From NCBI RefSeq assembly GCF_023278565.1, contig NC_064678.1, positions 4,216,001-4,280,000 of the forward strand: a DNA stretch of 64,000 bases. Reading direction: 5' to 3'. A program made the translations under genes and the position numbers. Origin of the DNA: Colletotrichum lupini (lineage: Eukaryota; Ascomycota; Sordariomycetes; Glomerellales; Glomerellaceae). The notes under the pieces were generated by a model that had not been told where the DNA came from, made no database searches, and was given only the letters and a program-made list of their open reading frames with translations. Below, piece after piece: positions 32,674 through 46,142 of this stretch. Each line of letters opens with the position of its first letter. The stretch's first letter is position 1.

Positions 32674-35600
32674 ACTTTTTTCATATATTAAAGTAGAAAT
32701 CGTATTTTATAGTTACCCCACTACCTAGGATAGGGTCTAGACTAGTATAATAACTTATAAATAGGGGTTATAAAGATTTATAACTTAAAAAATACTTTAA
32801 TTTTATAATATATTAAACCGTACAGTAGTATATAAAATTGCGTAATATTATACCCTAATATAAAAGTTTTTCTTCTCTTTATAACTTTATTATAAAAATA
32901 ACTACTACTTTTTACCCTCTTATAAGTAAAAATCACTCTTTACTTAAGTTATTAAACTAATAGCTCGCTTATAAATATTATAATATAGATTTATAATAAC
33001 TTCTAGTCTTTATATAAGATATTACTAAACTAATTAACTTTACGATACTTTTTTATAAAGCTATTCTAAAACGACCGATTAATAATAATATTTATATAAG
33101 CTCTATCCTTTTTATATAATAAGAACGTATAAACGTATAAACCTTAATATTAATAAAATCTCTTTTTATAAGCTTAAAAGAGCGGGAACGAAGTATTTAA
33201 TAAATAAAAAAGGAGCTAAAGTAATTATTAATAATTAATATTTTTATTATATTATATAATATATCCTTTTTTAAGAACGAACTTAACGGTTTTTAAGTAA
33301 TAACTTATATTAACGTCTAAGTTATTAAGAAGTTTATTAAAAAAGTTTAGTTTAATCGCTTCTTAATATTTACTTTATATTAAAATATAATACGATCTAT
33401 TATTTTATATTTTATAATAAACTAGTAAATTCTTTTAATAGAGTATATAGTATTTTTAATTAATATAAAAAATCCTTACGATATTTTAAAATACCGTAAA
33501 ATAGCGTACGAAGCTATAAGTTTAAAAAGATTCCTTTTTAAAACTACGATCTTATATAAAAAAAAATAATTACTAACTTTCTATTATTTTTTAAACTAGA
33601 ATTAAGTCGCTAGTTATTAAACCTTAGTTAGTAAAAAAGGGAAAAAGTTATATAAAGCTAATTATAACTAAAACTTTAAGCAAAACGACGTATAAAAATA
33701 TTCCGAAAATACGGCTTTTAATAAGTATTAATATTAAACTAACGATAAAAATTAAGGAGGAATTATTAATTAAATAAAAAAAGAAGATCGTTAAAAAGGA
33801 AGTAAAAGCTAAGAAAAAGATTAAAAAGGGTAAAAACGATAAAAAAGACGAGATTATAATAGTTTAATAAGAAAATAAAATTTATAATAATAAATAACTT
33901 AGTATATTATAAGGACAAAAACGAGCATTCTCGTTAGTAAATAGTTTAAAGTAAATTATAATTATATTTATAATTCCTCTTCGTCCTTAGTATTACTTAT
34001 AATTACGAAGCTATTTAATATTTTAAGATTAATTTTAAAGTTTTCTAATCTCTACTTAACTTATATAATACTACCCTATAGTTTACTAAACAAAATAACT
34101 TCTAATTAGAGCTTATTACATATATATTACTTTAAATAAACACGAAAATATTAATATGCTTTAAAATAGAAATAATTAGCCTCGCTAAACTTCGTACTTT
34201 TAACTAATATAATTAGGAAGCCCTTAATAATTGAAGTATAAATTTATAAAGTAGTTTAAGGAAAATATATATCTAAATTATTACTATTCTAAATAGTATT
34301 TAATAGTTATTAAACTTGGTCTTAGTTAATTAGCTATATAAAGTCTTATACAGTTTGTAATATAAGTTAATAATATAATTACTATAGCTAACTAAAAATA
34401 ACGTAAGGGCAACCTTTTTAATAACGAATTCGATAAGAGTTCTAAATTTATATAAAGTTAATAAAATTAGAATAAATTAGTAATATATATATATAAATAA
34501 AAGTATAATCTAGTTAGAGAGTATATCTATATAAAATAGCCCTTAGAACTTAAGTAATTAGAAATATTCTTATAAATATAAGTATATTTATATATACTAA
34601 GATATATATTACTTACCCGCTAATATACTAATCTACTTTAATAAAGACGATTTTATTAACTCTTAATCTTAACGTTATAAATACTTTTACTAAAGATCTA
34701 GTAATTATAGAATATAATTAGACTTTTTATTATTAAACGGTATTATAAAAAGTAGTAATAAATACTAAATATAAGAACGGTTTCTTTCTTTTAGTTTAAA
34801 CGAACTTATAATAATATAAATCCCCGTTATTAAATAATAATAAAATATTATATAAGTATATTCCGGGATATATAAATAGAAACCCCTATATAAAACTATA
34901 TAATAAACCGTAAATAAGTATTAATACTAATATAGATTTTAAATCTAAATAGTAGAAGCTTATCGTACGTATTTAAAAACTAAATATAATTTAGTTTAAG
35001 AGTTATAAACCCTTTATAATAGTACCTTATTTTACTTAACTAATCTTAAACTTATTATAAAAAGGTTTTATAATATATAAAGTATAGTTTATCTCGGTTA
35101 ATAATATAAGCTTATTAGTAAACTTATGTATAAAAATACTTTTTACCGTACCCTTTAGTACGGTAAGTAACCTTTAGTATACTAAAAAAGAACTCTTCTA
35201 ATCGTTATTATATAATTACGAGCTATTTTAGTATTTATTATCGCTAAAGCTAATTCTATTAACGAAGTATTAATAATCCTATAGCCGTAATTATAAATCC
35301 TTTAAACTAGAGTTAAAAAAGGATATCTTTATTATTTAAGTATTATTAGAAGAATAATTCTTAGATATAAATTAATAAATCCTTAAAAAAGACCGTACGC
35401 TCTTCTCGTTATAAGTGCTATTTCGTAAGTTAATGTTTAAAAGTTCGCTTTATAATTCTAATATTAGAAATTATAAAAATATATATAATAATTATATTAT
35501 AGGTCTAATTACTCTCTAACTTTATAATAATTATTATTTAATATAATAAAAGATTAATACGCAGTCGTACTATTCTAAAAAAGTAGTAATATATAAAATA

Positions 35601-37536
35601 AGAAACTAAAAAAGAAATTTTAAATAAGGGGTAAATATTTATATATAATTATAATAATATATAGGGGTATCCTTTTACTTATAAAGTTTTATAAGTATAT
35701 ATATAGAAATATAGACGCTTATGGGGATTTATAACGCTAAAAAAAATAAAAAAGTATATAATAATAATATATAATAAATAAAAGTTTTATAATTTTATTA
35801 AAAACGTTAAACTTTAGGGGGAGCTTTTATACGGTTAGTTATGGCCTCTTACGGGCTAAACTAAGTATATATACTCTAACTTATAGTTAATAAGTGCCCT
35901 ATAACTCCGTAGGGGCCTTATTACCTAGGTATTAAGCCTAATTATATTATATCTTAATATATACGTATATAAACTCCTATATTATACTATATAAGAATAT
36001 TAAATTAATTACTCCTTACTTAGAGTTTATATAAGTTAGTAACGCTCTTTATAATCCTATATATTATTATATATACTCTCTTTATTATTTTTAGCTTACT
36101 TAGCTACTTATTTAAAGGCTTCTATTATTATATAAAGGTATATAATAAGGATAGTACCTAAAGACTTAAGTAGAGCGCTAATACGGACTTTACTATAGCC
36201 CTTATAATTATAACCGCGCTTAATAACCTTAATAAGCGTATTACGAGCTAATATAAACCGTTAGTAAACTATAAATAAATATAAAGTAATATAAAGTAAT
36301 ATATAAGTAATAACGGGAGGCATAACGAGTATATATTCGTATATAGTAAATATATAGTTATAACTAAAGTAGCCCTTATTTATAAAAGTAACGTAATTAA
36401 TAAAAATACCTTTATTAGCCTTATAACGGGCGCACGACTTAGTACTAGTCTTAGTATTATTATATATAGTCGTCTAAATAGTATCGGTAGCCTAAGTACG
36501 AGTTATAATAATATCTAAGGGTATATAACGGCCATTCTTAGTAATTTTAAAGTTAAGCTTAATTTAACGCTAGGGCTAGATTATATAAGTTAATATAATA
36601 ATATTAAATAGTATAGGGTAATATATACTAACTTATATAATACTAAGGTTATAGATTTAATAAAAAGTCTTTAAAAAAGAAGATAAAGAGCTTATAAATA
36701 ATATAAAAATCCGTATAATAAGGAAGTTATTATATAGAAGTATATATATTAATAAGGAGGTAAGAGGTTATTTTATAAGACGTAAGGTCGTTAGGGTATT
36801 ACGTAAGTTAATATACGGGGATTATTGGGAGCTATATACCCTTAATATAAACTAGAACGCTATATTAAGCGCTTATTATAAGTATTATATAGCGTACGCG
36901 ATTATTAAAAAAGGGAGTGTCCTATACGAAATTATTAGTATATATACGTAAATAGTTAATACTAAAAAAAAAAGTAAATAAAAAGAATTAAATTATAAAT
37001 AGGTATATACGCATAATTACACTTACAATTGCGCGTATATTAGCCTAAGAAAAAGCATAATTACTAATTAATAAAAATTATACTAATAATTGCGTATAAA
37101 ATTACTTAATTATACTTAATTAATATTTCTAATTAGTAAATCGCGAATATTATACTTATAATTACGTATATAATTAGGTAATAATAATAAAAGTAAAATA
37201 GAAAAGGGTATAAAGTATAATAAAGTAAAATATAATCGCTAATAAGTAACTATAGGGGCGTAAGCGGATTACTTACTTTATTTAAAGAATATTAAGTTAG
37301 TTAAGAGGAAAAGGAAATTAATTAGTAATAGAAATTAGTAAGGAGGATATGCCCCCTAGTTACCCTACTTTTGCTAAGTAGTATAACTACCCTTATATAA
37401 TTACTATTACTTACGGTTATAAGCAATTCCTTATAATAATATACGGGATTTATTATAATATTTATTTATATATATAAGAAAGTCGTACTATTAATACCTA
37501 AAATTTACGGTAGCCGTAGGTCTATTAGAAAGAACG

Positions 37537-37569
37537 GTTTTGGCGGAGTGCCTCTTGCAGTCTGCCGTA
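37537..37569 (-). repeat. Terminal inverted repeat, copy B right
   Basis: Reverse complement of the 33-bp TACGGCAGAC end; followed by AATAG at 37,570-37,574. Confidence 0.9.
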
Positions 37570-37574
37570 AATAG
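37570..37574. repeat. Target-site duplication, right of copy B (AATAG)
   Basis: Matches 32,636-32,640. Both target duplications known for this transposon end in TAG directly before the TA terminus. Confidence 0.85.
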
Positions 37575-40500
37575 TCCCAATTAAGTCTGTGTTGTGTGGA
37601 AATTAATTGATGGTCAGGGTGCGCTGTAACACCCCGAATTGGCCTGGCCAGGTTGCTGCACAGGCCACCAGGCACACCACCGCAACCCGTGGGCCGCAGG
37701 CGGCCGGGAACATGTAGCCCCGCTAAGCCTTCTAGGCCGTTGGAGGCGAGTGTGCCCGTCTGGACCAGAATGATTCAGCTCGCTAAACTGCATTGATACG
37801 AATACAAACGCCAGATGCCTCGAGTTCGAACGAGGGGTCAGTCGTGAAGCCGCTGAGTCGGGCGAGTTAGGTGGTGACATCTCGGAATGAGCCAGATGAG
37901 CTCCCTGTAAGTGATCAAAGTGTTGGGTGAGTTCAAATCCACAGCTGCGGCGGAGACATCTGTCAATGATAGGACGGATGCCATTGTATGGGATCTTGGA
38001 GTTGTTTTCTGCTTGTTTTTCTCCCTAACCGGAAGGTAGAATATACGAAAAGGAGAGTGAGGCTTTGGAAAGACATTCGCTGTGTCACTCGTTCGTGGCG
38101 GTATCGCGTCTGATACATTTTGGCGCTATTCGCGTCAAATGTGTCGATTCTGCCTGAACCGTGATATATCCGCATCGGTCCTTCGTACAGATAAATATAA
38201 CCTGTTGACGTCGTTCGGGTTCCGTGGAGAAGTTGGCCGCGGATTCCACCTCACAACATGGCAGGATCTCGATGCGGTGACAGGCAATCAACGTCGATTT
38301 TATCTCAGCGATTAAGATAGCCTGTCTCCGCTGTACGCAACGACTTAGACTCAAACGGCGGGCAACGGTTCTCTAGAACTTAGAAGAAAACCTGCCACAA
38401 CGGAGGCCGGAGAGTGCTGGGGCCCCGGAGACCCTTAGGGTGTGAGTGTGACCTCTTAAATGTGTCCCCTGCACCCCGCGAGAATCTAACATGTGCAGGA
38501 AACCTGTAGGAACCCTGTCTTGCCCTGGCACATCTTTCAAAACCCAGTTGTGCCAGTATAGCTGAGCAGCATCGTAGGTAACTGTTATGACACTGACCTC
38601 GATTGACCTAGACGGGAGACCTGAAGTTTATTTGTGCTTCAGGGCAGATCTGAGGGGCCACCTTCTAATGTTTCGAGATGTTGGTCGTCGTCCAGTGTTT
38701 ATGTCTGAGAGCGTGACCCTCAGACGAACTGTGGCTAAAAATGGAGCCTTCATCCGATGGGCGATCCGTCCGGTGTTCTCAACGGCGGCGGGTAGGTGGC
38801 TCTTGGATGTTTCTGTAAAAAACATTCCTTCGACTTGTTTCCTCGGTCAGATGGGAAGGATGTTAGTACGGTGCATCACTGACAAGTAGCAACTGACTAG
38901 AACGGGCAGGAAGCTGCATGCCATACTTGCCTTGAGGTAGGTAGGTACTGTGTAAGGTAAGAGACGCACCATGGCAGCAAAGGAAATTGGCGTACAGGAA
39001 AAAAAAAAGGAATGCGCTTCTAGATCCCGACGGCTCGTCATTGCCAGACTTGGCATTCAATTCGACCCCCTGACCGTGAGTCGGCTGCGGCATATTTTCC
39101 CGGTTCGTAACCTACTGCCCAGATTGCCCAGATGAAGTCGAAGTTGGAACCCGCAGGGGCCGAACGCCTTGCACGATTCTCCAAGAAAAGGAAGGTACGG
39201 AGTGTCCGTACTTCAGAATTGAAGTTGAGGTCTGCAATAGCGGCCGTCTCCTCTTCCCCAAACGAGCAGGCTACTTTTGGGTCTCCCACTAGCTAGGCCA
39301 ATCACATCTCTTAGATACCTAAGTCCTCTGAGACTTCCTTGTTGCTGCTTTAAGTCCGATTCCGTTCTCCATTGTCCCGGACTCCAAGCCCCCAACATCT
39401 CCAGTTTGATCTCCCCTCTCCTCTCTTCTACCACCTATCATAGCCCTTGCAAACCCATGACAACGGCAGCTGTTTATGGAACGGAGTACGGGAACGATAG
39501 CGAATTCACGGATACGTCTCCTTCTCCCTCGTACACTGCGGGGCATGCGGCACAGCTGGCAACCACGACGTCGAAGCCAGCCATAACTTCCCGTCTACGA
39601 GAACACCTCCGTCCAATGCAAACAATTGTCTCATCGAAGGTTTCACGCCGTGCGAACGGACAAAGCTCGTGGCTTGCTGCCCGCCTGAGAACAGCCAACT
39701 GGCTTGCGAATTCAACGTTGGACAGGCTCTCGTTAGCTTGAGCATGTTCTTCTATCGGAAAAGACGCAAGCCACAGCTTTCGATACAGCCCCGTCAGCAG
39801 CCCCGAAAGACGTTCTACGGAAGAAGATTCGCTGCTGGACTCTCATAGTAGTCTCGACTACTTTATTTTTGTCGCTGTGGGATCAGGCCGTCAGCTGGGA
39901 GTCTGGAACAGTAAACCTGTCGCCGCCGTCTCCACATCCGAGGGCGGGCATTGTCAACTTGGGCGTTGCATGGTACCTGCATTAGCGCGAGGTTTTGTTC
40001 CTGAATCCTGACTTGATTCGCACACTGCTTGACACTGGTCCGTCAGCCGTCAGCACCGGCTGCCGCGGCCACAGGTGAGTTGGCAAACACGTCTGAATGC
40101 GTGTCGCATTCACTCAGCTAAGGCGGAGATATCGGCAGGGGCCTGACAAAACGTCTTACAGTCAAATGAAAGATACGACTGTCACTGGCAATGCTGGCCG
40201 ACGGATGGCGGCCTGGAATTTCGGATCACGGCTGCGCATCAAGCAAAGGCTTCCCCGCCTTTGAGCAAGCATCTCTGCCGAGAAACGGCTGGCCAGTGCT
40301 ATTGGATCTGCCAGCATGACAGGAAAGAGCGATGCGTACGTGTACGGATCTTTCGTGTGTCTACGGAGTATGGCCAGCTCGCTGCCCAGATGCGTGGTCA
40401 ACGGTTGGCCGACCCGCTGAAAATGCTCAAGCTTACCTTGAGTCCTTGACTCTGTTTCCTGAGGTGGGCTCGAGTCATCTCATCTCGCTCGTCCGAACTC

Positions 40501-41732
40501 CTTGCAGATTCGGAGCGATCAGGAGGGCCGCGACCAGAGTCGAGGACTGATTCCCACGCAAGGAGTTTTCAAAGGGTGCTTCCGAGCGACAGTGTGAAGC
40601 AAAACACAGACGATCAACGAACGATCTGATGAAACAAAGCAAGCGCTTGCTGGTCAGTCACCTCGTGGCTCTATTCGTACTCTATCTTGCTACACCCAAT
40701 GATACCCGGATCTAAGTGGTCATCTGGGTCCGAGTGGGTCAAAAGGTAAATGAATCCCACACCTCAATTCCCGCGCTCCAAGGTCGGTCCCCTTTGTGTG
40801 CATATTCTTCCCATCCTCATTCACACCCATTTGATTTCATCCCATTTTGGAGGGTACGTACTCCGAGAATCAACTTCTAGCCCAGTCTTTTCGACTTCTC
40901 TTTTGCTTTTCCCGTCTTCTCTACGCAACCACACCACCAAACTTGTCAATCTTATTTTCCCGCCCCCCTCTCGGCCAAAGGGGAGTAGCCGCTTCGTCTG
41001 CCTGGCCAATTCTGGACTGCCAAAGCCACCAGCAACAAACGTAGGAAGCGCAAAAAAAAAAAACACGCACAAGCACATACACCATACCTGGTCTACCCCC
41101 TTTCCCGTCCGTCCACACAAGTCATCCACAATGGTCTTTTCTTCGTGTTTACTCCCCTCGTTACCAAGAACCCGTTCGTCTAGCCCACTTCTGATTCGTC
41201 CCAAGTGAAATAAGCTGGTCAGTGAATAGCGAAAGAGAACAGAAACCAGCCCCCCTTGTTCAGCCATGGATCGTGTCCCTCTTAGCAGGGGTTTGGAGGA
41301 AAGGCGGCGTGTGCTCTCTTTCGCCCTCCCAGTCCAGCTCCTCTTCTCATCTCCAGGCCTGGGAGATGCGTTGCTCCACCCTTCATGACCGGGCGAAGGT
41401 ACCGTCGTCCCTGACCCATCCCATTACCTTACCGCAAGGCAGGGCCCCAAGGTAGTGTAGCACAGGCACTAAGGTAGAGAGCCCAGTCAGTGTCCACCGC
41501 CCCCAGTTCCCATGTCGTGTTCCATTGCGCCCATCTCTGTATATAAGTTCATTTCCTCCAGGCCATCCCGTCTCCCGTTTCCCTTTCCCTCCTCGCCCAC
41601 ACTCACTCATTCAGTACCGACCCAGACTTTTTAGTCGCTTTCACTCGTTAACCCAACCACCTAATCCTCAACTCGCATCTACAACTCTTTCGAGTCTTAA
41701 TACCAAGTTCTCCTCCCCAAACAACCGTCAAA
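37575..41732. other. Gene-poor intergenic region
   Basis: About 4.2 kb of normal composition with no gene I can support. A short frame at ~39,447-39,741 (starting MTTAAVYGTEYGNDSEFTD) has no recognisable domain. The last ~1 kb becomes pyrimidine-rich on the plus strand and serves as promoter and leader of the wall-protein gene. Confidence 0.5.
41539..41547 (+). promoter_or_regulatory. TATA box of the ccg-6-like gene
   Basis: GTATATAAG about 190 bp upstream of the ATG, followed by a long CT-rich leader, typical for strongly expressed fungal genes. Confidence 0.55.
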
Positions 41733-42316
41733 ATGAAGTTCTCCGCTGCCGCCCTTGTCCTCGCCGCCACCGGCGCCATGGCCAACAAGAACGTCACCTA
41801 CGTCACTGAGGTCGTCTCTGCCTACACCACCTACTGCCCTGGTCCCACTGTCATCTCCCACGCTGACAAGACCTACACCATCACCAAGGTACGTCGAATT
41901 CGGGAGGTGGACGGGATGATTTCAGAGTGTCTCGGCGCTCGCCGGCCAAGCGCCGGCTTTGACGCTCCCCGAGACTCGGAGATGGCCCGACCTTTCACCT
42001 CTAAAGACATGTCGATCTCGAACCCAAGCTAATGACATTCCAGGCCACCACCCTGACCATCACTGACTGCCCCTGCACCGTCACCAAGCCCGTCATCACC
42101 TCCTCCATCGTCAAGTGCGAGAACTGCGCCGCCCCCACCAAGAACGGCACCATCCCCGTCGCCACTCCCGCCCTCAGCAAGACCACCGTCGCCGGCACTG
42201 CCGCCATCACCCCCACCAAGCCCGTCTCCGTTCCTACCGCCGGTGCTGGCAAGGCCGCTGCCCTCTCTGGCGCCGGTCTGGCTGGTGTCCTCGGATTCGC
42301 TGCTTTCGTCCTCTAA
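41733..42316 (+). CDS. Small GPI-anchored wall protein, clock-controlled protein 6-like
   Basis: Secreted, Thr-rich cell-wall protein of 142 aa. Exons 41733-41888 and 42044-42316; intron 41889-42043 (gtacgt..gctaatgac..ttccag, phase 0; 155 bp, long for this region). Signal peptide MKFSAAALVLAATGAMA; then VTYVTEVVSAYTTYCPGPT and TLTITDCPCTVTKP, the Cys/Thr motif shared by Neurospora ccg-6-like and related GPI proteins. A Pro/Thr spacer and a hydrophobic C-terminus (GLAGVLGFAAFVL) suit GPI attachment. Codon use is strongly biased to C-ending codons, and a TATA box with a pyrimidine leader is present, both fitting high expression. The ccg-6 link is from memory of the family and not proven. Confidence 0.82.
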
Positions 42317-45300
42317 ATCAACATTCACGTCTCGCCATCCACGTCTCCCCCTACGATCTTTGACGTACGATAATATTTTAATTTTCGTGGGGAGCCTACG
42401 ACACCTAATGACTGGAGCGCGGTTGTGAACCCATCCGACACGCAATCGACTGGATGGGTACTTTTTTGGATGGGAGTTTTGGGAGTCTCCTTGGATAAGG
42501 AGAGCTTGGGAATGGATCCCAAAAACGACGGAGAAAGGAAACGACACGCCCACAGAATACCCGGTACATTTTCTTGCCTGCATGGCGCCATGGAGTTCTC
42601 AATCACGGGAACGCCCAAGCCATGCAGTAAACTCACACCTGTCAATACTGCAACTTCTTGTACTTGCTTTGCAAACAAACCTTCGCCCCAATAACGGTTT
42701 TTATGGCTCGGTATTCCCGTCAAATCGCCAATTGAGGATCATATCCGCGTGTGTGTGTGCGGTACATACCATCCTCTTTTTCTTCATTTTCGAGAGGCTT
42801 AGAGAATGGGAATATAATGCGACCATGATAGGTTATTCTTCGACTGTCTCGTCTTTACTCGCGGCAGAGTAACCTGTTTGACCCAATTCACATCATATTC
42901 TCCTCTCGCCTGACGATTGAGTACTCATCCTCATGTGTATCACGCCCTACTGCCAAAACGAACTGCCGCGTAATGTGTATGAATGTCCAAATGTGCTGTT
43001 TGCTAGCCCATCACTTCGACGTGACGTCAAGTGAATGGATGATTTCATAATTATAATGAGCTTATCTACCTCGGAGAATTTCTCAAGCTATGGCCCGCTT
43101 GCCTTGGGGATGATACGACATTGCTATAGGCATTCGGACCACTGTCCGTTCAATAAGTTCCTAGCAGGATAGTATCCCGAGGAGGCAGAATTACACAAGC
43201 GGTCTCCGGGATCCGGAACTCCATGTACGTCTAGTCTACTTCTTCGGGGGCAAGAGCATTATCACATTATCGGCAAGTCGGTGACTCTTTGCTTCGGGAA
43301 GTGACAAAACGGCTGTGACGACGAAAATACGTCCAAGACAACCAAGGACGCCGGAGTGGAAATAGTCCAGCAATAGCGCGGAGCTTGATGAGAGGTCCCC
43401 TTCCCCCCTCCCGACTCCCCGAGGTTTGACGGATATGGATTCCGGTGAGAGTGAAGGATGTATTTCGTAGATGAACTGACGGAGAGAGAAGAGGGGAACA
43501 CATCGGCCTCATTTCGCTAAAGGATGAACAAGGCCATTCACCTTCGAAAGATCATTTGCGTGGAGGAGGATTCTTGAGTGTGTATCTTGGAAAGAGGGCG
43601 CAGTCCCGCATGCCTAGCATACCTAGGTACTGGGCGCCTCTGCTTAGGTCTTGGGATTTCTTCCACCCCCCCTTTTCTACGCCGCAGCCGTGCCGCATTC
43701 CTTGTGCCTAGAGCGCATACGAGGTACAACCCTTTCTCTCTTAGGTGAGTGTCTTGGGAGAGACGCGGCATTCCAGCCAAGAGGAGGTGGGCGACGTAAT
43801 TGCTTCTTGGTAGAGACAGGTATGAGGAGGAGCTAAGAGCTGCAGCCCGCCTGATAGACCGCTATTCGGGGGCTGAGATTTACCATCGTTGCATCCAGAT
43901 CGATTAAGGTTGTTTTGTTTGGTGGTTTATTCTTTGTTTACCTTGTTATGGAGAAGAACCTTATGGAAAATAGGGGGCGTTCGGGGGTACGGAGTACAGA
44001 CGTACCTAGCGCTGCGCCGTACCTGCATCTTGCAGCGCTTGGGCGCTACTGCAGCGGTGAAAGGTACAACGGGATTGGACGGGACGAGCACGCTGTGATG
44101 GATCATGGAGGTGTGGGTCTTTGTTGCTGAGCTGGAAATGGAAACATACCGATAGTACGGATACTCGTGAGTCGTACCTAGTGCAGCTGGTAATTCCAGG
44201 CGCATGGTTTTGGCTATGCCATTCTAGATTACAATGAGAAAAACGGTGAGCTGAAAAGAAAGGGTTGGGAGTGTGGGTGAAGCCCATTTTCCAAACACAA
44301 AGCATTGTAGGAGGAATATGAAATTTCAACCTAAGGTATGTAAAGAGTACGGACTACCCCCTGCTAGACTATCGTTCTAGAGCGATATCCCTTTAATGGA
44401 TCATTGACAATCTCTATATGTGCACATAAGCGGTGTTGCAAACGCGGACGTAAGCGAGATTAACAACCCAACTGAGCCACTATGCGCTGATCGCCATCAA
44501 TCGAATTTCCACGAATGCATTAGAGCGCATGGATTGTCACCCAGGATTCTTCGGAACAAATGAGGCATAAATGCTAGAGGCATCACGGATGCGGATGACA
44601 TTTCATAGGGCGACAGGGTTATATACAGTTAGCACTTGCTTGACGCCTGTCAGTCGAAGCTTGGCGCTGGGGAAGATAATCTTCATGGGTAACCCTCCCC
44701 GAGGGCCAGGGGCCTTTCGGGTTCGTTTCTCCTGCTGCTCACCTTCAAGCTTCCTTACGGATACGCGGCGTGAGAGAGTCTTATCCTCCCTCGACCTGCG
44801 GGTGATCGTACCGGATCCTGGAGGGCGTGGAGACCGTTGAACCCGGTGGAAGCCGGCTGGGCCGGAGCCGTTGGTCATGTCGTGCCGCTTGAAGCGGTGG
44901 CTCGAATGTCTTGCGCGTGTTGACTCTCGCCCTCTGCCCTGCAGACTTATAAGGCATCGTGAACATCCTAGGGTTTACGGGTGACTGCCTGTCCGGATGA
45001 GGTGTTCGGGGCGAGCGAGTTGGAATTTCGACCGTACTGGGATAGTAAGACGAGGGCTTCGGGGAGCGTCGGTGTGTCTACAATTGTTCCGGCACAATCA
45101 GAGCTACTGCGAAGGCTTCTCGATTTCACTACTTCCCATTGCCTGGATAGGGAGGTAGTTATGGGACGCGTTGTTGGATTGACCGTGTTTCTGTAGTTGG
45201 ATCTGCAGCCCCGAAAGTTCTCGGGATGTTCTCCCTCACACTTACACTTAACTTCGAGTCACTTTCGGGAGTTTACACTTGGGTAAACTTGATTGCGCAG

Positions 45301-46142
45301 ACAGGCAAGTGTGATACGGGACGGATGGGTCTTGCGGGGAGCCGGGTGGGACCATCGCCCGTCTCTGGGGAAATAGTCCCAGTCACCTCACCACCAGTAT
45401 CTTCAAGGAGAATTGACGAAGCAGTCCCTCACTTATAGAGCGTTCACTTGCTCTATAGTGAGACTGGACAAGTATTTAACGAAACTATCAGAGAAGCCGA
45501 TCTTCAATAATGTTAATTGATGCCTTTTTCTTTCTCGAGAGCGAGAGCTTCGTTGAGTCTGGCTGTGTAAGGTACTTATCAATCGTCTCTCAAGGCCTGT
45601 TAGATACTCAATTACTCAAACCCCAACGAAGACAAAGAAAGGTCTGCAAGCTGTGATCTGTGAGCTGCAGGCGTAAATAAGCAATCGGACGAAGATCGAA
45701 CCCCGTGGGGTCACCAGCCGTTGGAAGAAGCCAAGGTCGGTTGGCGATGTCGGCGTGGTCGGCAATGACGGTCGCTCCCCTTACCCCGGGTCAACGGAAT
45801 GCGGGGAAGGGTGCCTCCTCAGCGGCAACCCCAGGTCAAGCCAGCCAACGCACCAAGGTCCAAGGGGAGAGAGGGCACGTCAGCTGCTGCTGCAAGGGTA
45901 GAGCTGTCTCGTATCTCAACGCCGTTCCAACCTCCAAACTTCCAGCCGTCCGACTGTTTGAGAGAGCCGAAGCCGAGAGGACTCATGTAGTCTCCACGAG
46001 TAATGCTTCTATAGTTTTGATGCTATTTCGGACCTCCTTCATCTTTCTGTCGTAATCTCACCAGCGCTCATTGTCTCATTTCTTCACAGCCAATCGAGTT
46101 TACCACACATTCGGCAACGCCAGACAGCAAGCCGCTGTAAAT
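42317..46142. other. Gene-poor intergenic region
   Basis: About 3.8 kb. No supported gene or RNA. It holds a TACGGAGTA motif (43,988) and a near-perfect hairpin (45,428-45,462), listed separately. The last ~400 bp are the promoter of the acyl-CoA synthetase. Confidence 0.5.
45428..45462. repeat. Imperfect inverted repeat (hairpin)
   Basis: CTCACTTATAGAGC and GCTCTATAGTGAG pair with a single bulge around an 8-nt loop. No gene nearby explains it; it may be a regulatory dyad or a chance palindrome. Confidence 0.55.

Larger units (their letters stand above)
32641..37569 (-). mobile_element. DNA transposon copy B, full length, inverted relative to copy A
   Basis: 4,929 bp with 33-bp inverted ends at 32,641-32,673 and 37,537-37,569, and target duplication AATAG. 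Its sequence is the reverse complement of copy A without the retroelement. For example, the lead-in after its right end matches the first several hundred bases of copy A. The interior is heavily RIP-mutated; the outermost tens of bases are not. The Lys-rich remnant at ~33,780-33,860 (plus strand) corresponds to the minus-strand remnant of copy A. Transposase family not assigned. Confidence 0.88.

Noticed and set aside
15374..37569. The AT-rich block as a centromere or subtelomere
   Set aside because: Its borders coincide exactly with transposon ends and target duplications, and the AT bias is explained by RIP.
15374..37569. Copies A and B as one composite element mobilising the island between them
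   Set aside because: Each copy has its own, different, matched 5-bp duplication (GTTAG vs AATAG); a composite would share one duplication at the outer ends only.
37860..37945. tRNA-like B box (GAGTTCAAATCC)
   Set aside because: No acceptor stem, D-arm or anticodon arm can be folded around it.
39447..39741. Short Ser/Thr-rich ORF (MTTAAVYGTEYG..)
   Set aside because: No domain, no supporting exons; overlapping open frames on the minus strand. Possible but not supportable.
40750..41208. 152-codon ORF upstream of the wall-protein gene
   Set aside because: Pyrimidine-tract composition of a leader/promoter region, no motif.
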